DNA of 23,874 bases. It comes from JALYUA01 sp038229875 (GTDB lineage: Bacteria; Acidobacteriota; Thermoanaerobaculia; UBA5066; Gp7-AA6). The position numbers and the translations under genes were made by a program. Where the stretch lies: NCBI GenBank assembly GCA_038229875.1, contig JBBROA010000067.1, positions 1-23,874 on the forward strand, given 5' to 3'. Below are positions 8,164 through 14,870 of the stretch, in pieces (within the stretch, counting starts at the first letter, position 1; each line of letters opens with the position of its first letter). The notes below the pieces were generated by a model. It was not told the origin of the DNA. It saw nothing but the letters and a program-made list of their open reading frames with translations, and did no database searches.

Positions 8164-8931
8164 CTACTTCGTTTCCTTCGGCAAGAACGCGCGAAGCAGG
8201 TCGATCGGCAGCGGGAAGATGATGGTCGTGTTCTTTTCGCTGCCGATCTCGGTCAGCGTCTGGAGATACCGCAGCTGGAGAGTGGCCGGCTCGCGACCGA
8301 TCACTTCCGCCGCGCGGGAAAGTTGCGCCGCCGCCTGAAACTCGCCCTCCGCATGGATGATCTTCGCGCGCTTCTCGCGCTCCGCCTCGGCCTGACGGGC
8401 CATGGCGCGCTGCATCTCGGGCGGCAGGTCGACCTGCTTCACTTCGACGAGCGACACCTTGATACCCCAGGGCTGCGTGTGCTGGTCGATCACCGACTGG
8501 AGCGCGACGTTCAACTTCTCGCGCTCGGAGAGAAGCTCGTCGAGCATCGCCTCGCCGAGCACGCTGCGAAGCGTCGTCTGCGCGAGCTGCGAAGTCGCAT
8601 AGAGGTAATTCTCGACCTGGACGACGGCCTTGTCCGGCTCGACGACGCGGAAATAGACGACCGCGTTGACCTTCACGGACACGTTGTCCCGCGTGATGAT
8701 GTCCTGCGCGGGAACGTCGTGAACGATCGTGCGAAGGGAGATCCGCACCATGGTTTCGAAAGGCCAGAAGATGAAGACGAGCCCCGGCCCCTTCGGCTTC
8801 GCCCCCAGACGGCCTAGCCAGAACGTGACGGCGCGCTCGTACTCTTTCAGGATGTTCACCCACTTGAAGAAGAGGATCAGGCCGACGAACGCCGCGAAGA
8901 TGAGACCCGGACCCGAGAGCACCTGAGCCAT
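8164..8931 (-). CDS. Slipin / stomatin-like SPFH-domain membrane protein
   Basis: This is a 255-residue protein. ATG 8931 was chosen because it forms TAATG with the nfeD stop and because the membrane helix begins directly after it; the longer open frame upstream only shadows nfeD. One hydrophobic segment (residues 8-24) is followed by an SPFH/PHB domain, with ILKEYERAVTFWLGRL, the slipin-typical PAQDIITRDNVSVKVNAVVY, and the QPWGIKVSLVEVKQVDLPPE segment. A Glu/Ala-rich coiled coil then extends from about residue 165 (QRAMARQAEAEREKRAKI). Slipins oligomerise in membranes and are typically paired with NfeD proteases, as here. The role in membrane-domain organisation is inferred from the family. 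Confidence 0.93.
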   Translation of the reverse strand: MAQVLSGPGLIFAAFVGLILFFKWVNILKEYERAVTFWLGRLGAKPKGPGLVFIFWPFETMVRISLRTIVHDVPAQDIITRDNVSVKVNAVVYFRVVEPDKAVVQVENYLYATSQLAQTTLRSVLGEAMLDELLSEREKLNVALQSVIDQHTQPWGIKVSLVEVKQVDLPPEMQRAMARQAEAEREKRAKIIHAEGEFQAAAQLSRAAEVIGREPATLQLRYLQTLTEIGSEKNTTIIFPLPIDLLRAFLPKETK

Positions 8932-10229
8932 TAGAGCCTCCGTTCGACCTGCAGTGTGAAACCTTCGACTCCGGTGACGCAAACGCTCTCCCCGGCCGCC
9001 GCGGCCGGCGCGCCGCGAGCATTCCAGTATTCCCCGTGGACCATGACGGTTCCCGGACCCTCTCCCGCCATTGACCGCACGACCACCGCGTTCTGTCCGA
9101 GCAGTCCCTCGCGGCCCGTGCGGACAGGCAGCCGGCGCAGGCGCACGGTGTTCCACGCCAGAAACGCGACCACGGCGAGGGTCAGCGCGACCGACGGCAC
9201 GACGATCGAGAGGTCGACTCTGTAACCCGCCGCGTTTCCCCGGCCGGAGAACAGCATCGCCGAGCCTGCGATGAGCGCCACGGCGCCTCCGACCGCGAGG
9301 AGTCCGTGGCTCGTCACCTTGATTTCGGCGATGAAGAGAAGAACGGCGAACAGGATGAGCGCGACCCCGGCGATGCTGACGGGGAGGACCGAGAACGCAT
9401 AGAGCGCCAGGAGGAGCGAGATCCCTCCGACGACGCCGGGGAGCACCGCTCCGGGGCTCGCGAGCTCGAAGTAGAGGCCGACGAGCCCCGCGAGGAAGAG
9501 CACGTACGCGATGTTCGGGTGCGACACCACCCCCAGCAGCCTCTCGAGAGATCCCATCTCCCGGGTCTCGACCTTGGCGCCCGCGAGCGCCAGGGGCGGT
9601 AAGACGCCGCCGCCGCGCGCGAACTTGCGCCCCTCGAGCTGTCGGAGCAGATCCGTTCGATCGCGCGCCACGAGGTCGACAAGCCCCGACTCCTTCGCTT
9701 CGGTCTCCGTGAAGGACGCGCTCGACGTCACGGCCGATTCCGCCTTCTCCGCATTGCGACCCCGCTGCCGCGCGAGGCTCCGGATGAACGCGCGGGCGTC
9801 TTGCTCGATCTTCGAGCTCATCGTCTTCGAAAGGTCCTCACCCTGGCCGCCGACCGGATGCGCGGCGCCCGAGTTGGTCCCGGGCGCCATCGCGGCGACG
9901 TCGCCCGCCAGCAGCAGGAAAAAGCCCGCGGACGCGGCCGAGCTCCCCGAAGGCGCCACGTAGGTGGCGACCGGGACCGGCGACTCGAGAATTGCGGTCA
10001 CCATGTCCCGCGTCGAGGTGAGGAGCCCCCCCGGTGTCGAGAGCTCGAGCACGACGAGCTTCGCCCCGCTGTCGCGCGCTCCGGACAGCAGCCGGCGCAG
10101 GTACGCGGCGGACGCCGGATGGACCGGCCCGTCGATGCGCCCGACGACGACGAGAGGCGCAGGCGCGGCGCTCGCGGGGAACGCGGCGGCGGCCATCAGA
10201 AAGACCAGGAAAACGAGCCGCGAAGGCAT
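8931..10229 (-). CDS. Long-form NfeD membrane serine protease
   Basis: This 432-residue protein has a signal peptide (residues 1-21) and a ClpP-like extracytoplasmic protease domain (about 25-215). A membrane region with several helices follows (about 235-370), then a C-terminal OB-fold NfeD domain (about 375-432). The catalytic Ser is probably S100 in SSAASAGFF and the Lys K140 in SSKIEQD, matching the Ser-Lys dyad described for the Pyrococcus PH1510 protease. STPGGLLTSTRDMV is the oxyanion-side motif. The archaeal partner cleaves the C-terminal tail of stomatin, and here the slipin gene follows with a one-base overlap. ATG 10229 is the first gene of the minus-strand run. Confidence 0.93.
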   Translation of the reverse strand: MPSRLVFLVFLMAAAAFPASAAPAPLVVVGRIDGPVHPASAAYLRRLLSGARDSGAKLVVLELSTPGGLLTSTRDMVTAILESPVPVATYVAPSGSSAASAGFFLLLAGDVAAMAPGTNSGAAHPVGGQGEDLSKTMSSKIEQDARAFIRSLARQRGRNAEKAESAVTSSASFTETEAKESGLVDLVARDRTDLLRQLEGRKFARGGGVLPPLALAGAKVETREMGSLERLLGVVSHPNIAYVLFLAGLVGLYFELASPGAVLPGVVGGISLLLALYAFSVLPVSIAGVALILFAVLLFIAEIKVTSHGLLAVGGAVALIAGSAMLFSGRGNAAGYRVDLSIVVPSVALTLAVVAFLAWNTVRLRRLPVRTGREGLLGQNAVVVRSMAGEGPGTVMVHGEYWNARGAPAAAAGESVCVTGVEGFTLQVERRL

Positions 10230-10252
10230 TTGCGGGAAGTCTACCGTGGAGG

Positions 10253-10294
10253 AATGCCCGATTCGGGATTCCCGATTCCAGATTCCCGGTTCGC
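10253..10294. repeat. Degenerate heptanucleotide tandem repeat (GATTCCC-type)
   Basis: Six units of seven bases can be read: AATGCCC, GATTCGG, GATTCCC, GATTCCA, GATTCCC, GGTTCGC. If the ATG at 10254 is used, this repeat is translated as the odd Pro/Asp/Ser N-terminus of the PAP2 protein. It sits between nfeD and the PAP2 membrane domain. Confidence 0.65.
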
Positions 10295-11240
10295 GGGCGA
10301 TAATCCGGCCGTGCCGGCGCGGACATCTTCCCTCCCGAGCGCCGCGCCCGCCTCCGGTGGAATTGATCGGACTGCCCTCCGCCCGCTCGAAGCCATCAAC
10401 CTGCTCGCGTTAGCGGCGGTCTCTCTCCTGACAGTTCTCCTGTACCGGCGCCTGGCGGATCCAGGGGCACTGCTCCTGCGGTACGCGATCATGGCGGCCG
10501 GCCTCGGCATCGTGGCGGCGCTCGTTCGCCGCGAACGGCGGCTTCCCGTATTCGTACGGTTTCTGCTCGATTTCTACCCGGCGGCGTTCATCCCGGTGCT
10601 TTACGAAACGCTCGGCGTACTCATCTTCGCGGCCCGCGGCGGCGCGCGCGACGACCTTCTGATCGCCGCCGACCGGGCCCTCTTCGGGGTCGACGTGACG
10701 GTGTGGCTCGAGAGGTTCGTCCGCCCGTGGCTGACGAATCTCTTCTACGCCGCGTACACAACCTACTACTTCATTTCGCTGGCCCTCGGGTTCGTGCTGT
10801 GGAGACGGGACATCCCGACGCTGCGCCGGTACATCTTCACGCTGACGGTCTGTTACTACGTCTCCTACGCGGGATATTTCGCAATCCCGGCGCTCGGCCC
10901 GCGGTTCGCTCTCGCGAGCCACCAGACGGTGGTCCTGGAGTCCACCCGGATGGCCGCCGTCATCGAGCGGACGTTAAACGAGCTCGAGCACACGAAACTC
11001 GACGTCTTCCCCTCCGGGCACACGATGCTCGCGGCCGCGGTTCTCTTCGTGGCCTTCCGGCGAGCGCGCGACGTCTTCTGGTGGCTTCTGCCGGTGGCGA
11101 CCTGTCTGATTCTGTCGACCGTTTACTGCCGGTATCACTACGTGGTGGATGTCCTCGCCGGGCTGGTCCTCGCGGCCATCACGGTCCCGGTGGGGGATTG
11201 GATTTATGACCGCGTGCGGGAGCGACGGTCGGGCGCTTAA
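10254..11240 (+). CDS. PAP2 / Aur1-like membrane phosphatase or head-group transferase
   Basis: The product has 328 residues from ATG 10254. That ATG lies in the heptamer repeat and its GGAGG is only one base away, so GTG 10311 (309 residues) is a serious alternative. About six transmembrane segments follow, beginning near LEAINLLALAAVSLLTVLLY. The active-site motifs are FPSGHTMLAAA and STVYCRYHYVVDVLAG near the C-terminus. In the second, His and Asp are kept, but the classical S-R-x5-H spacing is altered toward the Y-x-x-HHY-x-x-D pattern of Aur1 and sphingomyelin-synthase relatives. PAP2 enzymes cleave or transfer phosphate esters on lipids through a phospho-His intermediate. Its position beside a ceramide cluster suggests a sphingolipid phosphatase or phospho-head-group transferase; this is inference. 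Confidence 0.82.
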   Translation: MPDSGFPIPDSRFAGDNPAVPARTSSLPSAAPASGGIDRTALRPLEAINLLALAAVSLLTVLLYRRLADPGALLLRYAIMAAGLGIVAALVRRERRLPVFVRFLLDFYPAAFIPVLYETLGVLIFAARGGARDDLLIAADRALFGVDVTVWLERFVRPWLTNLFYAAYTTYYFISLALGFVLWRRDIPTLRRYIFTLTVCYYVSYAGYFAIPALGPRFALASHQTVVLESTRMAAVIERTLNELEHTKLDVFPSGHTMLAAAVLFVAFRRARDVFWWLLPVATCLILSTVYCRYHYVVDVLAGLVLAAITVPVGDWIYDRVRERRSGA

Positions 11241-11255
11241 GAATTTAGTGAAGGC

Positions 11256-11297
11256 AGAGACTGAGCGCCGAGAGCTGGGATCTGGGAGCTGAGACCT
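11256..11297. repeat. Degenerate heptanucleotide tandem repeat (GGGAGCT-type)
   Basis: Six 7-base units fill the 69-base gap between the convergent PAP2 and acyltransferase genes: AGAGACT, GAGCGCC, GAGAGCT, GGGATCT, GGGAGCT, GAGACCT. The period matches the repeat at 10253-10294 but the unit sequence differs. No hairpin terminator is evident here. Confidence 0.55.
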
Positions 11298-11309
11298 TAC
11301 GGCCCAAAG

Positions 11310-12455
11310 CTATCCGACCGCCCGGTCATACATACGGTACGTCTTGTAGACCTGGCCGCCCCAGAGGTCCGCGGCGCGAAGGATCGCCTCGTTGTCTTCC
11401 AGCAGCCATGACATCTCGCACCCGGTGTAGCGGCGTTCGAGCGCCGCCTTGAGTCCCATTTCGAACATCACCGCCTGGAGGCCCCGCAGACGCCACTCCT
11501 TCTTGATCCCGAGGGTCAGCACGCGGATTGAACGGATCTTCTTCAGGTTCAGCAGGAATTTGAGCCATCCCAACGGGAGGAGACGTCCCCCGAGCGGTTT
11601 TATGGCCACGTTGTAGTCCGGGAGCGTCAACAAGAACGCGATCGGCTCGAGCGACCCGTCGGGCCGCCGGAATTCCGCCAGGAAGAGGAAATCCTCGTCG
11701 ACGAGCGGCTTCAGGCGTTTCGCCATGAAGTCCATCTCCTCGGCCGTCATCGGCACGAAGCCCCAGTTCTTCTCCCAGGCCGCGTTGTAGACCTCGCGGA
11801 TCTTCGGAAGGTCCGCGGCGAGACTCTTCTTGGAGATCTTCCGGATGACGACGTCCTTTTCGCGGCGCGCGATCCGCTCGGCCATCCGCGTCAGCCGCGC
11901 CAGCGGATCCGCCTTGATCTCGAACCAGTAGGCGAGGAGGTCCTTCGCCTTGGTGAAACCCGCCCCTTCGACGAGGTCCACGTAGTAGCGGGGGTTGTAC
12001 GTCATCATCAGCACGGGCGAGGAGTCGAACCCGTCGACCAAGAGCCCCGCCTCGTCGTTCAATGTCGGGTTGGCGGGTCCGCGCAGGGTGTCCATGCCGC
12101 GCTCGCGGATCCACGCCTGTGCCGCGTCGAACAGCGCCCGCGCCACGACCGGATCGTTTTCGCTCTCGAAGAATCCGAAGAAGCCCGTGCGATCGTGATG
12201 GAAGTCGTTGTGGTTGCGGTCGATGATCGCCGCGATCCGTCCCGCGTCCCGACCCCCGCGGGACGCGAGGAAGAGCTGCATGTCGCCGTGCAGGAAGAAC
12301 GGGTTTTTCTGGGAAAAGACTTTGGAAACGTCGTCCCGCAGCGGCGCGACCCACAGCGGGTCGTTCGCGTAGATCCGGTCGGCGACGTCGAAGAACCGGG
12401 ACAGTTCCTTCTTCGAGCGCCCGATCGGCTGGAGGGAAACGGAGGCGTCGGTCAT
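11310..12455 (-). CDS. GNAT-fold N-acyltransferase, candidate bacterial ceramide synthase (bCerS-like)
   Basis: This 381-residue protein starts at ATG 12455. It belongs to a large family often labelled generic N-acetyltransferase. Visible family marks are DPLWVAPLRDDV, GRIAAIIDRNHNDFH, FFGFFESENDP, RGPANPTLNDEAGLLVDGFD and YNAAWEKNWGFVPMT. The C-terminal part shows the GNAT-like IRVLTLGIKKEWRLRGLQAV, a degenerate acyl-CoA loop. No membrane helix is obvious. In Caulobacter an unusual GNAT-superfamily protein performs the ceramide synthase step and co-occurs with Spt and CerR. Here the gene follows spt by 78 bases on the same strand. Role inferred: N-acylation of the 3-ketosphinganine or sphinganine amine. 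Acyltransferase family is strong; ceramide synthase is moderate. Confidence 0.72.
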   Translation of the reverse strand: MTDASVSLQPIGRSKKELSRFFDVADRIYANDPLWVAPLRDDVSKVFSQKNPFFLHGDMQLFLASRGGRDAGRIAAIIDRNHNDFHHDRTGFFGFFESENDPVVARALFDAAQAWIRERGMDTLRGPANPTLNDEAGLLVDGFDSSPVLMMTYNPRYYVDLVEGAGFTKAKDLLAYWFEIKADPLARLTRMAERIARREKDVVIRKISKKSLAADLPKIREVYNAAWEKNWGFVPMTAEEMDFMAKRLKPLVDEDFLFLAEFRRPDGSLEPIAFLLTLPDYNVAIKPLGGRLLPLGWLKFLLNLKKIRSIRVLTLGIKKEWRLRGLQAVMFEMGLKAALERRYTGCEMSWLLEDNEAILRAADLWGGQVYKTYRMYDRAVG

Positions 12456-12533
12456 GGATCGCCGGTTATCAGTTCGCAGCTCTTTCCCGCCGCCGGGCCG
12501 GAAGCGAGACGGGAATCGACGGGGTCGAAAGCC

Positions 12534-13769
12534 TCAAACTCCGACGGAGCGCACGAGACCCACTTCACGCCCCACCTTCTCGATGGCGTCGAGCGCCTGC
12601 ACCAGCTGTTCCTGAGTGTGCGTGGCCATCAAGGACGTGCGAATGAGCGCGCGTCCCGGCGGCGTCGCCGGGGAGAGAACGCAGTTGACGAAGATCCCCT
12701 CCTCGTGGAGGCGGTGCACCATCTGGAGCGCGGTGAAATCTTCTCCGACGACGACCGGCACGACGGGCGTCTCCGATTGACCGGTGTCGAGACCGAGAGA
12801 GCGGAGGCCCTCCGCGAAGAAGCGGGTGTTCTTCCAGAGCTGCTCCCGGCGTTCCGGCTCCTGCTCCATGATGTCCACGGTCGCGAGGGCGGCCGCGACG
12901 GACGCCGGCGGCGGCGCGGCCGAGAAGATCAGCGTCCGGGCGCGATGCTTGATGTAGTCGATGACGGTGGACTCGCCCGCGATGAACCCTCCGACGGAGG
13001 CCATCGACTTGGAAAAGGTGCCCATGATGAGGTCGACTTCCTCTTCCAGGCCGAAGTGCTCGGCAGTCCCGCGGCCGGTCGGGCCGAGGACGCCGACACC
13101 GTGCGCGTCGTCGACCATGACCGCAGCCTCATAGTCGCGCGCGACGGCCACGATCTCGGGCAGGGGCGCAATGTCGCCCTCCATCGAGAACACTCCGTCG
13201 ACCACGATGAGCTTTCCGCGGCTGACCGTGTCGTTCTTCATCTGCCGGCGAAGATCGGCCGGATCGTTGTGCTTGAACTTGCGGACCTCGCCAAAGGAGA
13301 GCCGCGCGCCGTCGATGATGCAGGCATGGTCCTGCTTGTCGAGGTAAACGCTGTCCCCTTTGCCGACCAGGCACGAGATCGCCCCGAGGTTCACCTGGAA
13401 CCCGGTCGCGAAAACGACCGCGGCGTCCTGGCGCATGAAGCTCGCGAGCCTCTCTTCGAGGGTGACGTGCAGATCGAGCGTCCCGTTTAAGAAGCGGCTG
13501 CCCGCGCAGCCCGATCCGTACTTGCGGATCGCATCAATCGCCGCTTCCTTGACGCGCGCGTCGTTGGTGAGGCCGAGGTAGTTGTTCGACCCGAGCATGA
13601 TCATGCGGTGCCCGCCGATCACGACCTCCGGATCCTGCGCCGAATCGACCACCCGGAAAAACGAATAGAGCCCCGCCCGCTGGATGCGGTGCGCGTCGTC
13701 GAACCGGAAGCACTTATCGAAAAGGGGCGATGTCCGGGCTGTCGAAGCCACCGGAGCGACTTTGCTCAT
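12534..13769 (-). CDS. spt: Serine palmitoyltransferase-like alpha-oxoamine synthase
   Basis: This is a 411-residue PLP enzyme that would condense serine with a long acyl thioester to 3-ketosphinganine. ATG 13769 was chosen because GGAG lies five bases upstream; an in-frame ATG at 13841 adds a low-complexity tail. Key parts are LGSNNYLGLTND (60-70), the cofactor-stacking H148 in DKQDHACIIDGA, D220/D221 and H223 in VDDAHGVGVLG, and PLP lysine K254 in GTFSKSMASVGGF. The FSKS context is typical of serine palmitoyltransferases, whereas KBL and BioF usually show GKA. The N-terminal SPLFDKC also fits bacterial Spt. It is flanked by a CerR-like gene and an acyltransferase on the same strand, which strengthens Spt over 2-amino-3-ketobutyrate CoA ligase. 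Confidence 0.87.
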   Translation of the reverse strand: MSKVAPVASTARTSPLFDKCFRFDDAHRIQRAGLYSFFRVVDSAQDPEVVIGGHRMIMLGSNNYLGLTNDARVKEAAIDAIRKYGSGCAGSRFLNGTLDLHVTLEERLASFMRQDAAVVFATGFQVNLGAISCLVGKGDSVYLDKQDHACIIDGARLSFGEVRKFKHNDPADLRRQMKNDTVSRGKLIVVDGVFSMEGDIAPLPEIVAVARDYEAAVMVDDAHGVGVLGPTGRGTAEHFGLEEEVDLIMGTFSKSMASVGGFIAGESTVIDYIKHRARTLIFSAAPPPASVAAALATVDIMEQEPERREQLWKNTRFFAEGLRSLGLDTGQSETPVVPVVVGEDFTALQMVHRLHEEGIFVNCVLSPATPPGRALIRTSLMATHTQEQLVQALDAIEKVGREVGLVRSVGV

Positions 13770-13844
13770 TTTCACTCCCACACTCACCGTCGATGGGCGG
13801 CCGCCCCGCGGGACGCCCCGAACCAGACGCGATCTTAGCAAATT

Positions 13845-14828
13845 TTACAAAGCGAGCCAGCCCGCCCGGACATACCAGCCCCACGTCGCGGAAAGGTCTT
13901 CGGAGAGGGGCGGGGCCCCGGGAAGCGCCAGATCCCGCGCAAAAGGCGTTCCGTTGCAGATCCAGTCGCCGGCCAGGATCTCGCGGGCCTTGTCCGCGTT
14001 GAACGGTCTCGAACGCCGGGTGAGAGTCTCGACGAGCGTCTCTGCGGCCCCCGCGGCGCGGACCAGAACTCGGGGCACTGGCACCAGATGAGGACGTCGG
14101 GAGGGCAGGCGCGCGATGAGCGTCGAAAGATCCGAGATCGCGATCGGATCCGGGTCAGCCAGGAATCCCGTCCGCCCGGAGAGGTCGGGACGCGCCGCCG
14201 CCCGCGCGATCGCCTCGGCGGCCCGCTCTGCGCGGATCAGCTGCACCTTCGAATCCCCGGCGGGCACGGGCAGCCATCCTCGGCGCGCCGCCTGAAAAAG
14301 AACGAAAAGGCCCCGGTCGCCCGGCCCGAAGACGATCGAAGGCCGAACGATCACCCGGGGCCCGCGCCAGCCTGCCTGTACCGCCTCTTCGCCCTCGCGC
14401 TTCGACTCTCCATACCAGGAGATCGGGTGCGCAGAGTCTTCCTCCGTGACCGGTCGTCCCCTGCGCGCCGGACCCGCGGCCGCCTGGCTCGAGACCAGGA
14501 GGAACAGGGCTTCGGGAGCGCTCTGCCGCGCCGCTTCCACGAGGCGCTCGGTTGAGCGGGCGTTCCCCTCGCGGTACTCGTCGCGCGTGCGCGCCTTCGT
14601 GATGCCCGCGACGTGGACCACCGCGTCGACTCCCGACGCCGCCGCGGCGAGATCGGTGCGCACCGAGAGATCGCCCGGGACGGAAACGACTCCCAGCGAG
14701 ACGAGGTCGTTCAACCGCTCGGGCCCGCCGCGCGCCAGCGCGCGAACGGTCCAACCGTGCGCGAGCAGCGACCGGGCGACGTGAGCGCCCAGAAATCCGG
14801 TGGCGCCGGTCAGAAGGCAGGTGGGCAC
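13845..14828 (-). CDS. NAD(P)-dependent epimerase/dehydratase family reductase, candidate ceramide reductase (CerR-like)
   Basis: GTG 14828 is preferred because GGGGAG lies about ten bases upstream and the Rossmann strand starts at once (PTCLLTGATGFLGAH). A longer frame from ATG 14894 would overlap the divergent peptidase gene. The 327-residue protein is an extended SDR: the glycine motif is TGATGFLG (7-14), the Ser is in LLVSSQ (113-114), and the catalytic pair is Y139/K143 in WYGESK. RPSIVFGPGDRG follows at about residue 160-170. In Caulobacter an NAD-dependent epimerase-family protein (CerR) reduces the 3-keto group during ceramide synthesis. This gene lies 75 bases upstream of spt on the same strand. 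Sugar epimerase or 3-beta-HSD-like activity remains possible on sequence alone. Confidence 0.75.
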   Translation of the reverse strand: MPTCLLTGATGFLGAHVARSLLAHGWTVRALARGGPERLNDLVSLGVVSVPGDLSVRTDLAAAASGVDAVVHVAGITKARTRDEYREGNARSTERLVEAARQSAPEALFLLVSSQAAAGPARRGRPVTEEDSAHPISWYGESKREGEEAVQAGWRGPRVIVRPSIVFGPGDRGLFVLFQAARRGWLPVPAGDSKVQLIRAERAAEAIARAAARPDLSGRTGFLADPDPIAISDLSTLIARLPSRRPHLVPVPRVLVRAAGAAETLVETLTRRSRPFNADKAREILAGDWICNGTPFARDLALPGAPPLSEDLSATWGWYVRAGWLAL

Positions 14829-14870
14829 GACTTGGATTCTCCCCGATTTGCGACTATCGTTCGGCCCCCG

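Noticed and set aside
8932..9156. Upstream extension of the slipin frame
   Set aside because: It overlaps the NfeD OB-fold coding region; the ATG at 8931 directly precedes the membrane helix and overlaps the nfeD stop.
12470..12525. Possible further copy of the GC-palindrome element (AGCGAGACGGG)
   Set aside because: It has only an eleven-base resemblance and lacks the CCGCGG-N4-CCGCGG hairpin.
13820..13846. AT-rich stretch with TAAGAT between cerR and spt as a promoter
   Set aside because: No -35 element sits at a suitable distance, so I did not list it as a promoter.
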